Assembly: GCF_019393635.1 (NCBI RefSeq)
Contig: NC_057862.1
Span: forward strand, 675,916,314 to 675,980,313
Direction of reading: 5' to 3'
DNA: 64,000 nt
Source: Dromiciops gliroides
Lineage: Eukaryota; Chordata; Mammalia; Microbiotheria; Microbiotheriidae
Made by a program: the position numbers and the translations under genes. Below, piece by piece: positions 24,001-35,030 of this stretch; the first letter of the stretch is position 1; each line of letters opens with the position of its first letter. The notes beneath the pieces were generated by a model. It worked only from the letters and a program-made list of their open reading frames with translations. It had not been told where the DNA came from and searched no databases.

Positions 24001-27000
24001 CATGATCCACTAACTTCTGCTGAGTTTTTGCTATGAACTTGGCCCCCAGGGCCTGGGGGATCCAAGCCTCCTTGGCCATGAGCTTCTGGTTATGTTTGTC
24101 ATAGGAGAACACCTGAACATCATCCAGAAAATCCACCATAAAATGGTCCAAGAGGGAGTTTCTTGTGCCCACTGTTGTGAACTGTATCATGTGCTTGTGG
24201 TGAGCTGCAGGACAGGAGGGGATGAGGAGAGAAAAGAAGATCAAGTAGGGGGAAGGGGTTGTCCAGAACTAATGTGCCTTCTCCCACTCATCCCTTGGTC
24301 TTCCTGCTACTTGGGAGGTAACTAGGCTTCCCTAGGCCACCTATGAAGAGAGGAGCCACCATAGATGGAATGCTAGATTTGGAGTCAAGGATATCCTGAT
24401 TCTAATCCTACTTCAGACACTTACCATGTAGTTACCCTGTGCAAATCATCTAACCTCTTTGTGCCTCAGATATTAAAGGCTCCAAGTCCCCTTGCACCTA
24501 TGACCTCCAACTATGAGGAGTCAAATTGGACTGGGTGAGCAAAATAATTCAAAATGGGACCAAACACCCATCATTCCTTCCAATCAATGCCTAGCACAGC
24601 ACTGGACATAGGGAAGGGCTCAGTGAGGGTGTGGCTAGTTTCTTCAGCTGTTAATCATTCATGATATAAGCACTGACTGTACTAGCCTAAAATCTCTCCT
24701 GGGATTGAGACAGGTTAGGGAGAACAGATAATGGTGTGAAGATTAAGAGTGTTAGAATGATAGGAGTAGGAGGAACAGGCAAGATGCTTGAAGAGTGGAA
24801 ACAGAAGCTATCCAAAGATGTATGAGGGGTTTCTCTCCTTAGCTATCTTTGGAATGCCCAACATTTCTAGAATGTTTAGGCATTTGGCATCCATTCTCTC
24901 ATTTCAACCTCACAATAACTCTTGGGCACTACAGATGCAATTATACTGTTGTTGCTGTTTCAAATCTCAATAAACACTTGACTAAGAAATAGTCTACTGT
25001 CATACATAGCTGAAGATTGGAGTTTCCCTTCCATTAACTCCCTAGACAAGAGAGGTGAAAGAAAGGAATGGGAGGAAGAAATTTTAGGAGACTGAAAAGA
25101 GGAACTTTAAGATTTGTTGGCCAGTCAAGGTCTAGGCAGATGGAAAAGAAGCAAGTAAGAGACTCCATCAACTGTACCAAAAAATCCATTCAACTACTAG
25201 ACATTAATGAAGGTAAGAAAAAAACTTGTTATCTGTCAGTTTATTTGTTGCAAGGCCTGTCTTTTATTTGTTTGCTTCCACATAAAGTGTCTTGAAAAAT
25301 TCCAAATCTGCCTCTACTAAATTAAAGAGGAAAGAGAATATGTAGAATGTGTCTTTCAGATAAGAACCAGTCTGCCCCCTTGTGGTTACCCATGGTCATG
25401 AGAGCAGAAAGCTTCATCCCCTGAGTTCTAGGGTATATTAGTAGTACCAAGGATTAATTTTTGGGTTTTGAACTGGAACTGTTATTTCATCAAAGAAAGA
25501 GAGCTTCCAGCATGAAAGCTCCCTCCATTGAAGCACATGAGCAACTAAGCTATAATGTTTACTGCTGGGCAGTTATTCAGAGTACTGAGAAGCTAAATGC
25601 CTTGTCTCTAATCATGCAGCTACTATGGATCTCAGGTAAACATTGAACTCGGGTCGACCTGACTCTGAGGCTGAACATCCTTTCTTTTAGCCACACTGTT
25701 CAAGTGAATAGAGAAGTGAAAGCTCAAGAAGGGGAATCAGGAACAGTGTAACTACTGAGCCCTCCCTGTCAATCGGTGGTTTGCCTATGGTGGCATTAGG
25801 ATATCTGGCTCCCAGTTTTCATCTGTCTGTGGTCATTATTATGTCCATTTTTCTCTCTATGAATAATAGTTGAATGAGCTCTGAACTAACTAAGAAGGAG
25901 CCCAGGAGCAGTCATTTACTTCTGTGCAACCTTAGGAAAGGAGAATGGAATAAATATGGTGATGTGAGAGGTAAGAATTTAACCTTGGCTTCTCAACAAT
26001 AACCTAGAAAACAAGCCAAACTGAATTCTCATCATAAAAGCCAAAAAGAAGTTAGAGTGAGTCATTTTTCTGACCCAGGACAGCTTAAAAAGAGAGATGG
26101 AGAGGTCTGTGGGCCCTGGGGTAGGGACTTACCAGGAGCCCAGCAGCAGAAACAGTGCCACAGCAGGCTCTGGTAGTGATGACAGTATCAGGGGGCAGCA
26201 CAGTACTTAGGTACAAAGAAGGAACTGAATGCCTGAGTAGAAGGAAGTCACAGGGAACCCCTGTACTAGCTCTGGGAGCAGGAACAGGTGCCATCTGGCA
26301 TTTCCAGCACTTATTACTCCATTCCAGCTCACAGTTCAGGTAGAGAGGAGCAATCATGGTCACAAGAAAGAAGAGACTCTATCTGTACAGAATAATCACA
26401 AGTTCCACAGCTATAGCTATATGACTCTAAGCCCAAGAGCAGAGTGGGAACTTGGTTCTAATCTTTAGTCACACACATAAGCCTACAGTGGAACAAACTA
26501 TAACAGGAGACCAAAACCAAGGGAAAGTCAGCCATTCAGTGGCTCTGAATCTACAAGACCTCCAAGCAGACTCTGACTGAGTCCAGCAACTGATTATGGA
26601 AACTCAAGCATGCACAAGTCAAGAGAAACAAGCTGAGTGAAGAATTGGTGAAGCACAGATGAGGAGGGCAGTAAAGAGACATTTTTCCATTCATTAAACC
26701 ACTTTAAAAACACTAAAAATTACAGGTCCCCCAGAAAAAAAAATTGTAAAATCAGCAGAAGTAAATAAAAGAAAGAAGCCCAGGTCAGGCATCTTCCCCC
26801 AGAAGATGCCGATTCTGACAAGAAATTTAAAGTCAAGAATAGGCTAGAAAAATGAGCAAAGGAACACAAAAAAGGACATGACCATAAAAACTATGGTGCC
26901 AGAGAGGCTAAAGACATAAACTGAGGAGACAATTACTTGAGGAAAAAATAACAAAAAAAACCTCAAAGAAAAATGCAGATTGGACATAAGATGAATAAGA

Positions 27001-27514
27001 ATTTCTAGGAGAGTTAAAGAGATTTTTTAAAGGAGCAAGAAAATTATTTTTAAAATAAAACAAGTGGTAGAGAATAAGTTGAGAAAAGAAATAAGAACTA
27101 TACAAGAAAATGCTGAAAAGAAAAGTAACAGCTTGGTAAAAAGTTATAAAAATACTGAAAAAATAGCATAATAAACAACAAAATTGGCCAAATGATAAAA
27201 GAAGTACGATGCAATATTAAAGAAAATAACGTTTTAAGAATAAGAATTGGGCAAATAATAAAAGAGGTACAAAACCTCACTGAAGAAAATAATGCTTTAA
27301 AAATTAGAACTGGAAAAGTAGAAACTACTGACTCCATGAGACATTAAGAAACCATAAAACAAAGTAAAAAAAAACTGAAAAACTATAAGAAAATAAGAAA
27401 TGTCTCAGAGGTAAAACAATTAACCTGGAAAATAGGTCTAAGACAATAATTAACCACCACTGAACTACCTAAAAGCCATAAGGAGAGAGAGACAGGGAGA
27501 GAGGAGGAGAGAGG

Positions 27515-27581
<67 letters not shown>

Positions 27582-29684
27582 AACATATTTAAAGAAATTA
27601 CATAGGACAGCAGCTCAGATAAAGTAGAAGCTTAGAGAATCCAGTCACCTCCTAAAAGAAAATGAAAACCTCCAGGAATATTGTAGTCAAAATCTAGAAC
27701 TTCCTTGTTGAGAAGAAAATAATGAAAACAATGAGAAAGTAAGAATTCAAATACCATGGAACCAAAGTCAGGATCACACAAGATTCAGTAGATGCTAATA
27801 TAAAGAAACAGAGGTCTTGAGATATGATCTTAAACTAGTCACTTTACCTCTTGGGGCCTCGGTTTCTTTATCTTCAAAATAAGGAAGCTGAACTACATAA
27901 CCTTGAGTCCTTTCAAGCTCTAAATAAAACTCCAGGATCCTATGAGCCTAGGTTATGCCTCTGTTCTACCTGCAGGAAAAATGGAGACCCCCAGAGTTGG
28001 TTCTTTCTCATGGGAAATTCAAATTTCTTTCATTGGTGAGGCTGCCCCTGCCAGCTGCCTCTACATCCCAAAGATCAGTGGGGACAGCTTACATTTTACA
28101 TTATCTATAAATAATAATTCCTATGCTTCAGTCATCAGGAACCAGCCACTGAATCAAAAACCTTGGACTTGCCCCAGTTAGCATCACCTTTCTGGTAGTA
28201 TCCAAGTCTTCTATACAACCACCAATTTGACCCTGGCTTACTCAAGGTCTAGGGGAAGCATTTGTTTCACATTCAATTTGATGATGGTCTCAATCTTATC
28301 AACCTTTTCAATGAGACTCAAATAATCCCAGGACAAGCCTCTAGCTGGCTCTAATTCCTGTGTATTTAACATGCTGGGGAATATCACACACATGATAAAA
28401 TAATTATTTTGTACATGAATAAAATTATAATGATGCAAACACTCATCTAATGTAGGCTCACTGAAAGCTACTTTAGTACAGTGTCATCGGCAGATGGGAA
28501 CACACAGGTGTCATGCCTTTCATCCTGTTAGAGGTAGTATCAGCAGCAGCAGCGGAAGAGAATGTAGTCATAATAATACTAATAGAGGCAGTATGGTACA
28601 GTGGAGAGTCAGGCTTGGAGCCAGGAATATCTGGCTTCAAGTTCTGTCTCTCACCCATACTGCCTGCGAGACACTGTTTAAGACATCTTGCTTTTCAGTA
28701 GCCAAGGCAAAAAATTCCTGAGACTTAGTTCAACAACAGGTTAATTGATAGTGGGAGATTCCTCCTTAGGAGTTCTAGAACAATGAAATCGCATGCCTAG
28801 ACACTAAAACATTTCTATGGTGCTTTAAACATTGAAAAATACATTATTTGAATTGTCTCCTTTGAACTCTCCCACAACCCTGTGGAGTAGGTACCAGTTG
28901 AACACTGGAGATGCCTTTTGTCCAAAAAGGAATGCTCACTTCAACACAAGGTGAACCAAACAAAAAATTCAAATAAAATTCCTTTCCATGGAACTCCAAG
29001 GGGCATCCAGTAAAGTATGGTCCCTACCTGTGAGATATCACCCCTATGTCTCCTCCTCCCTCTTTGTAAATCCACTCAAAGTTGACTAACTTTTCCTTGT
29101 CCCCCTCCCCCCACCTTCATTATTCAGCAGCCTTGGAGTTCCCATCTGGCTCTCTGCTCCAGATAATGGCTTAGGACTGACTCTTTGGGTCCTTGAGATT
29201 CCAGTACTTAAATGAAGACTCTTAACTCCCATCTTGCTCTTCTTTTTTTGCCCTTGTAGCCGTCGCCCCTAACTAGCCCTAACTCCTTTAAATTCTTACT
29301 TGGAAATAGACATAAAGCAGAGCCATATTCAGTCTCAGAAGTCAAACCTCACTTTCTCCTGGAAGATTTCCCTGAACCACCACTTGGTTACATAGAAGGG
29401 AATTGTCCCATCAGAATCATCCTCTGCTCTTACTGTTCTAGTCATAATGCCCTTGTCAATTTGTCTCCTTGGGTGTCTTCTGTCAATATCAAGACCCTTC
29501 TACTTGGACAGGGACTGAGGGAGACCCCCATCAAATCCACACCACAATGCCTTCCATCCTTCTTCCCACTTCCTTCCCTAGACTCACCTGCCTGGATCCC
29601 CATTAGAGAAAGTATCCCCAGAATGAGCAACAAGGATGAGAAAGACTCCCTCCTCCTCTTCTTCCTTATCTTTTGACTAGCCAT
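17932..29684 (-). CDS. Gene B: MHC class I-like heavy chain (candidate UT family), leader to transmembrane
   Basis: Five open exons on the minus strand: leader 29684-29588, alpha1 24204-23944, alpha2 22895-22629, alpha3 19162-18884 and transmembrane 18048-17932 (97, 261, 267, 279, 117 bases). Every junction is GT-AG and phase 1. The mature chain keeps both disulfides and a sequon at the class I N86 position. Positions that clamp peptide ends in classical class I are largely substituted: about F for Y7, F for Y59, M for Y84, and no Y171 or K146/W147. The tail exon and polyadenylation site were not found. Introns hold an L1 copy (alpha2-alpha3) and an L3/CR1 fragment. A promoter-like array lies upstream. 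It is the most intact copy here and is convergent with gene A. Marsupial UT lineage is my best guess; function is unknown. Confidence 0.88.
18135..18330 (-). repeat. SINE with CAACAA-type tail, reversed, gene B alpha3-transmembrane intron
   Basis: TTGTTGCAATTTGTACTTCTC, GAGGACCAATGACATCA and GTGAATTGGATTTAAATG match the reversed tail of the element at 2705. Confidence 0.65.
18884..19162 (-). CDS. Gene B exon: alpha3 immunoglobulin C1 domain
   Basis: 279 bases, acceptor CCTTTAG, donor CCTG/GTGAGT. VPPEVTVSC opens the domain, LSCSATGFYP and YDCVVDH carry the fold cysteines, LLHWQKG the core tryptophan, and GVLPNADSTFY is close to gene A. One extra cysteine sits in the first strand (TVSCRE). 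Confidence 0.93.
19395..19500 (+). repeat. MIR-type fragment in gene B intron region
   Basis: GCCTCAGACACTTGCTAGC and CCTCAGTTTCCTCACCTG. Confidence 0.6.
19990..20130. repeat. Degenerate GTA/GTG trinucleotide tract
   Basis: GTAGTAGTGGTGG-type repeats in gene B's region; produces a threonine-rich frame on the minus strand. Confidence 0.8.
20290..21190 (+). mobile_element. L3/CR1 LINE reverse-transcriptase fragment in gene B intron
   Basis: 20860-21000 reads VPQGSILDPLLFNIFINDLEE, the reverse-transcriptase block of CR1/L3 LINEs; 20480-20560 is the upstream part. An unrelated old repeat (20685-20830) splits it. Decayed. Confidence 0.65.
21330..22562 (+). mobile_element. L1, 5' truncated, in gene B alpha2-alpha3 intron
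   Basis: 21540-21750 matches the ORF2 segment before the C-terminal domain. 21995-22330 is open and reads DPFDYIKFKSFCTNKTNV..NWERIF..SDKGLISQIYREL..IDKWLKDMNRKYS, the classic L1 ORF2 C-terminus. The 3' UTR and poly(A) end at 22562, 67 bases from gene B's alpha2 exon. Confidence 0.85.
22629..22895 (-). CDS. Gene B exon: alpha2 domain
   Basis: 267 bases, acceptor CCACAG, donor AATG/GTGAGT. It begins VNCT (sequon), then VACEIE with the C101 equivalent, VDGQEFCLLDEEMGNW, and helix TTQREHYMQEYCIDTMKK with the C164 equivalent. An extra cysteine in EFCLL is absent from gene A and could be free or pair elsewhere. By eye this domain is far less similar to gene A than the alpha3 domain is. Confidence 0.9.
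22925..23075 (+). repeat. MIR-type fragment in gene B alpha1-alpha2 intron
   Basis: Weak match: ACACAGAGTCAATAGGACCTG, TTTACTAGCTGTATTACC. Confidence 0.5.
23944..24204 (-). CDS. Gene B exon: alpha1 domain
   Basis: 261 bases, acceptor CCTGCAG, donor GAAG/GTAAGT. It starts AHHKHMIQFTTV, matching class I GSHSLRYFYTAV. MVDFLDDVQVFSYD matches the VGYVDDTQFVRFD strand, and AWIPQALG matches the PWIEQEGP turn before the helix. The end, LMQNDTKHE, places a sequon at the conserved N86 site. Tyrosines 7, 59 and 84 are not kept. Confidence 0.9.
24358..24500 (+). repeat. MIR-type fragment in gene B first intron
   Basis: TTTGGAGTCAAGGATATCC, ACTTACCATGTAGTTACC, TTGTGCCTCAG. Confidence 0.55.
24520..26600. 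other. Gene B first intron, mostly unassigned
   Basis: No gene supported. Weak MIR/L2-like text near 25480-25690. A minus-strand frame at 26085-26363 is proline/leucine-rich without recognisable domains. Confidence 0.4.
26620..27800 (+). mobile_element. L1/HAL1 5' region and ORF1, decayed, with GA satellite
   Basis: A-rich coiled-coil text with repeated EENNALKIRTGKVETTDS-like units, then a purine tract (27481-27579), then the ORF1 C-terminal text (GTCAGGATCACACAAGATTC). Lies in gene B's first intron. Confidence 0.6.
27481..27579. repeat. Purine tract with (GA)n
   Basis: Impure GAGAGG, then pure GA from about 27521. Confidence 0.92.
27800..29440. other. Gene B first intron next to the leader, unassigned
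   Basis: L2-like text near 28860-29080; otherwise nothing recognised. Confidence 0.4.
29588..29684 (-). CDS. Gene B exon: leader (signal peptide)
   Basis: 97 bases from ATG at 29684 to CAG/GTGAGT, giving 32 codons plus one base. The n-region is strongly basic (IRKKRRR), then a hydrophobic core (LLLILGILSLMGIQA) suits a cleavable signal peptide. I chose this ATG because it is the first in frame about 80 bases below the likely start site. Confidence 0.82.
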
Positions 29685-29790
29685 CCTTTTTCACAGGTGA
29701 TTGCCTGGCATGTGCAACCACACTCTACTTGGAGGAGGCTCCACTCTCTAAACTCTGTGCCCCAGTAGTATGCAAAATAGGAATAAGTCC

Positions 29791-29896
29791 TTTATATAAC
29801 TATTGGCTCCTCACTTCTCATCCCCACCTTATCTTGGATTGGCCCTGCACAATGCTAGCCCTCCTACGTGGTTCAGCTGAGATATCTGTTGCTAGG
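29791..29896 (-). promoter_or_regulatory. Gene B promoter: X1-like box, two CCAAT boxes, TATA box
   Basis: Read on the minus strand: CCTAGCAACAG at 29896-29886 matches the core of the MHC X1 (RFX) box; CCAAT lies at 29842-29838 and again at 29806-29802; TATATAAA lies at 29798-29791. The leader ATG is about 107 bases below the TATA box. MHC class II and class I promoters use S-X-Y modules bound by RFX, CREB and NF-Y. I could not place an S box with confidence, and the X to CCAAT spacing is longer than in class II, so regulation by CIITA or NLRC5 is inference. Confidence 0.55.
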
Positions 29897-30143
29897 CAAA
29901 ACCTGAGTATGTCTGGCAACCTTGAAGGTAGAAATGAAATGGAGTCTGTGGTGAGAAAGGGAAACTCTAGAGCAGAGTCACCATCAGGTGTTGCTGAGAA
30001 GTATGGGGAAGGGGGTTGATACCCTATAACAGTGGAAACCTATGGCATTTATAACTATTTTTTGAACTTAGCAAGTTCTAGGTCTCATGATGGACAAAAG
30101 ACCCATCCCATCTTGTAGGATCTTCACTATGAAAGCATGTCTT

Positions 30144-30145
<2 letters not shown>

Positions 30146-30182
<37 letters not shown>
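30146..30182. repeat. (TG)n microsatellite
   Basis: About 18 TG units upstream of gene B. Confidence 0.92.
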
Positions 30183-30184
<2 letters not shown>

Positions 30185-30574
30185 CCTCCTTTACAACCAA
30201 CAAGGCTTCTTCACATTTCTCTTGCAGGCAGAGAAACTCAGCACTGAGTTGAACCAATTCAACTTGACCTAGACCAAGAATCCCTTCTATACCATCCTCA
30301 ATCAGTGCTCACCCAACCACAGACTGAAGATATCTAATGATTTGTTCTGATGCTCCCTGTATTCTGTGAAATCCCATTCCATTGAAAGATTATTCTAGCT
30401 GTTAATAAGGTTTTTTTCCTTTTGCTGAAGTGAAATCTCTACAATTCTCAATGACTGATCTTAGCTCTTTCTTTCTGCGACTAAACCCGAAGCTAATTTA
30501 TCTGACCAGATCTCTTGTGTACTCACTCACTGTATAAGATTCATAGTGGATCATAGATTTAGAGAAAGAAGAGA

Positions 30575-30720
30575 GAAATTAGGTTATTTAGTCCAACTCC
30601 CTCATTTTACATTTGAGGAAACTGAGGCCTTTTCCAAGGTCACACTGATACTCAATAGTAAAGTCAGGATTTGAACCCAAACCCTTTCATTGAAAAGCTA
30701 AGGCTGTTTCCCCTGCATCG
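30575..30720 (-). repeat. MIR-type fragment
   Basis: CATTTGAGGAAACTGAGGCC and GTCAGGATTTGAACCC are a reversed MIR core. Confidence 0.55.
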
Positions 30721-31959
30721 CACTACTCTCTATAGCAAAACTCCCTCATCACCTTTACCCATTGAATCTTTTTTCCAGGGTAAAGTACAATTGGGGGGTG
30801 AAGTTCTCACAATTAAAAATTTTATTTAGTGAGAGCAATCAGTCAGCACCAGCTGGTCCTCACCCTCCCCTACCCCCATCCCTGGAGGTCTATAAGAAAA
30901 GGTTAAATGACCATCAGCCAGGAGCATCGTAGAAGGCTCTCTTCTTCAGATAGACTAGATGGCCTATGAGGTTCTTTCCATTATTCTTCCTCTGAAAGCC
31001 TTACCACCTTCATCTCTGTGGTCACTTTAATCTTCTCCACCTTCTCCGTCAGAGAGAACCTCGATGCTTGGGGATTCCCCCATAACTCAGTAGTATGCTC
31101 TCTAGTGACCTCAGTAAGGGAAATGAGCAGAATCAAATGTCAAGGTGGTGGCTGGGAGAGATCCAAGCCACAAACTGTCTTATAAACTGAGGAGAACGTC
31201 AAAGAACAATTCATTTAAGAATTATAGGATCATAGATTTATGTCTGGAAGGAACCTTAGAGGTCACTTAGTAAAAATCTCTCACTTTATGGTTAAGGGAA
31301 AGGTAACTTACCTTTGTCAAAGGTCAATGCAGTATTAGCATAACTTATATGCCTCACTTTAAGGCAATGTGAAGTCTCAGAACAGCTATGATTAAAACAG
31401 GGCAGACTGTCAACCAATGATATGACACAATATATTTGGGTAGAGGGTTCCACTGGGTCTCTTGACTCCGTGAATAACAGTAGATGATTTGGGCTGTCCT
31501 CTGGCTATACCTTGCTCTCTTTGAATAACTAGCACACTATTTTCTAAAATAAACGTCTATAGTGACTTTTCTACCACTTCTGCTCAAATCTTCATTCGCA
31601 ATGTGGTTCAGGTGGGTCATTTCTACCATACACTGCTCCATAGCTCATTTGGTAACATCATCAATGCTTCAGATACTCTAATTCCATGAGTCAAGTCCAC
31701 ATTACATCCCCAAAACAATATTGTTACTAAAAGAGGAGGGCCTTTTTTTCAAGGATGAGTTAGGGGTTCAAGGATTTTGGAATTTCTCAAAAGCCAACTA
31801 ATCTAGTCTTCTCTTATTGAACCTTGGGTCCAGCTACACTGGGTCAGTCTAGAATATATGTGATCAATACTCCTAGAGGCTAGGGACTATATGATCAGAG
31901 AAGAATGGGTTGAGCATTCCCCTTCTCCAGTTGTTGAAGTCTTCCCAGAACTTCATTCA

Positions 31960-32165
31960 GAGGAAGGGCCCAAACCAGGTCCTCCCCCATCCATTGTCCC
32001 CTTCCTCAACCCTGTATCATTTTCATCTCCTTTTGTGTTGTGTTTCCACATCAGAATATAAGGTCCATGATGGCAAGGACTGTGGTTTTTTGATTATATT
32101 TGTATCTCCAGGGCTTAATATAGTTGCCTTATATGTACTAAGCACTTAATTAATGTTTGCTGACT
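31960..32165 (+). repeat. L2 LINE 3' end
   Basis: AAGGTCCATGATGGCAAGGAC and a TAATTAATGTTTGCTGA end. Confidence 0.6.
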
Positions 32166-32172
32166 GGTGGAC

Positions 32173-32600
32173 TTGTGATATTTTGAAAGTTCAAGAGACA
32201 TAGTTGCTGCATAATTTAATGATTTTATTAATAATGTCAGCATGTTTATTAGTAAAAAACTAGTCATTTGGCCATCTCTCTTAGAGCAAACACCCTCAAG
32301 GCAGTGGGCTCACAGGTTATATGCCCTTGGAAAATCAGGTGTTCCTGAGGGTGAAATCAACTCTGATTGGCAATTGATGAGAGAATGAATATTACAAAAA
32401 GAGGCTGGGCTACATTACAATGAGGGTCTTGGAGTACCTTACTTGGATTATCATCTTGTTCAAAGTGACATCAATTTTTATATCACCTGTCTGACAAAAG
32501 GGAGGATAAACATTTTCCGAGACCTGTCTGAGCAAACACAAAGAGAAGGAATGCACCAATTAGCCTAAACTTAGAATTTCTTCTACTATCTTTGATTAGA
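32173..32600 (-). mobile_element. Possible old LTR, uncertain
   Basis: Unique-looking stretch with reversed AATAAA-like sites near 32230, between an L2 end and a SINE. Ends are not clear. Confidence 0.25.
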
Positions 32601-32630
32601 TCTCAGCCCTCCAGACTGGGTAAGTCTTTT

Positions 32631-32777
32631 TTTTTCTTTTGGAGGGACAATGAGGGTTAATTGACTTGCCCAGAGTCACACAGCTAATAAGCGTCAAGTG
32701 TCTGAGGCCAGATTTGAACTCAGATCCTCCTGAATCCAAGGCCGATGATTTATCTACTGCACCACCTAGCTGTTCCA
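32631..32777 (-). repeat. SINE
   Basis: Target repeat TGGGTAAGTCTTT. Confidence 0.88.
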
Positions 32778-33085
32778 TGGGTAAGTCTTTTAGAAAGATT
32801 CATCACACTAGTTGATTTCTGGATGAGGAAGGAGAAAAGGAGAAAAACCTTGGACTCAATACAAGAATTAGTTATTAAAACAAGAAAGAAATAATCATTT
32901 CTCTCAGACTGATTATGTTCAGACCCTAAGCTAAAGCTTGTGAAGGAGATAAGAGAAGTAAAAGACCTATTCAGTCCATATCCTTAAGAGGCCTGTGCTC
33001 TAATTGGGGAGACAAGAGCCACAGTTTTGAAATAATTACTACTTTGCTATTTTGTGATCTCATCCATATGAGTAATCCTTCCCTT

Positions 33086-33460
33086 TGCAATGATTGGAAT
33101 GACGCCACTTGCTGGAGACTTACTGTAGAAAAGCTGCGCCATGAAGTGAAGGTCTTTGAGGGAAAGACCAGGAGTCTTTTCTTTGGCGTCAGGAAGTGAC
33201 GTTTGCTTGCGGGAGGAAGAAGGGGGGAGCCTGGCGTTCTGACTGGGGGCTCTTTCCTGAGGACTCCGGTGGAGAAAGGAGCTAGAAATGCGCTCTCCCT
33301 AATAGATAGATGAATGTAGGCCTTTCTCTCTCTCTCTTTACCAAATTCTTATTCTCCTTAATAAATGCTTAAGAGTCTAACTCTTGCTAAAGCTTATAAT
33401 TTATTGGCGACCACTCATTAGATATTTTAGACAGACTAGCTAGAATTTTAGCCCTTAACA
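33086..33460 (+). mobile_element. Solo LTR (ERV fossil), class I-like
   Basis: 375 bases, TG..CA ends, target repeat CCTT on both sides. Contains AATAAATGC as a likely LTR polyadenylation signal. Close to the LTR at 35737. Confidence 0.8.
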
Positions 33461-33805
33461 CCTTGGCGCTGATTGCAACCTATCCATTCCTGTTCATCCT
33501 GTGTGACTCCTGGCCACGTCCTCTGGTAGATCATCCCCAAGGGACTTAGTAAACATGCTGGGAGCCTTCTTTCAGAGGAAACAACTTTTTAAAGCTATAA
33601 TCATTAATTTTTCCCTAGAATTAAACCAAAATATGTTTCCTCTTTGCTACATACATCTATTTTTTTTTTTTTTGGTTCTGCCCTCTGAAGTCAAGCAGAG
33701 AACATCTAACCCAGGCCTCTCCATTTTCCAGAGGGACTCAGTGTTCCTTTGTACCGCTCTATCCCCTACTTCATTCTATGTGTTGATAATCTTATTTTCA
33801 TCTCC

Positions 33806-33951
33806 TTTTTTTGCAGGGCAATTGAGGGTTAAGTGACTTGCCCAAGGGTCACACAGCTAATAAGTGTCAAGTGTCTGAGGCCATATTTGAACTCAGGTCC
33901 TCCTGAATCCAAGGCTGGTGCTTTATCTACTGCACCACCTAGCTGCCCCCA
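33806..33951 (-). repeat. SINE
   Basis: Complete head and body; the target repeat is unclear (CATCTCCTTT/CAGCTCCTTT). Confidence 0.85.
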
Positions 33952-34779
33952 GTTCCAGCTCCTTTGGAAAAAATTCTTAACCCTCTGGTTCTGCCTCTAG
34001 TAGAAATCACCCTCAAGGAGCTGAAAGAAATTAGAGGCAGTGGGCTCAGCGGACTCTCTCAGCCCTGGCCTTGAGCATGGTCCTCCCCATGGGAGGGTCC
34101 TCTCCCTCCTCTAGCTTCCTCACAATGTCTTTTGAGTGTGTCATAATCTAACTTGGGCCCCACTTCTTTGTGCCCATGACTCAGCTCCCTCCCCCAAGGG
34201 CACAGACCAAATATCCATGCATCTTTAAACCTTGATTTCCAATCTGGTGGCATCTTAGTGGGCACTATTTATATGATGAAATATTTCTCCTTCAAGTCCC
34301 ACCTACAAGGACTCTACCCAGAGAAGGAGGAAGCTTGGGCCTCAGGCTACTTCACACTTGGACTTAAAATATCTGCCATGATGCCATGCTTTACCACATA
34401 CTCCTCCCAACATAGTCCTCTGAATCCCATCCTGAGTCCATACTCCATGTTTTCTGGGTGAGTGAAAACTCACCATCTCTAGTTACCTACCCAGCTACAC
34501 TCCAACCATCTTCTTACCTTGGAAAACAAGACACTGTCCCCTTCCCCAGCTTACCTCTTGGTTGGGAATAGTAATCAAATTAATACTATGGACAACAGCT
34601 ACATTCCTTAGACTGGATTCCACTATGGTACCAGGAAACTCAGAATTCTTAGAGATGACATCATTCATTAGAGATTTCATATTCACATTATAGTGGTACT
34701 TTCTATACCTTCTGTCCCTCTGACTGAGGATTGGCAAGTGAAACAAAGAACTCCTCCCAAAGACTCCACTTAAGGAAGG

Positions 34780-35030
34780 CTCCCAGGCCAGCCATGTTTT
34801 CATTTCCCACCAGCTGCATTCCTTTGGACTGGACTCTATGATGCCCCCATGTCTGGTACCTTCTCCCTCCCCATTTCCCACCTTTTGACTTCCTTTTGTG
34901 AATTGTCTTCCCCCATCAGACTGCAAAATCCTTGAGGGCAAATACTGCCTTTTTTCATATTTGTATCCCTAGCACTTAGCACAGTGCCTGGCACATAGAC
35001 ACTTAGTAAATATTTATTGCCAGGCTATCA
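34780..35030 (+). repeat. L2 LINE 3' end
   Basis: TTGAGGGCAAATACTGCC, CACAGTGCCTGGCACATAG, TAAATATTTATTG. Confidence 0.7.

Larger units (their letters stand above)
29930..31900. other. DNA upstream of gene B, unassigned
   Basis: One TG satellite and one MIR fragment; no gene seen. Confidence 0.4.

Noticed and set aside
23807-24244. 145-residue frame as a stand-alone gene
   Set aside because: It is gene B's alpha1 exon plus intron on both sides, not a separate gene.
28238-31080. Similar short texts LSLIEKVDKIE (about 28330, minus) and FSLTEKVEKIK (about 31060, minus) as exons of one gene
   Set aside because: Too short, no convincing splice frame or further exons; likely old repeat or chance.
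34495-34941. 148-residue minus-strand frame
   Set aside because: Overlaps an L2 3' end; no recognisable domain or splice context.
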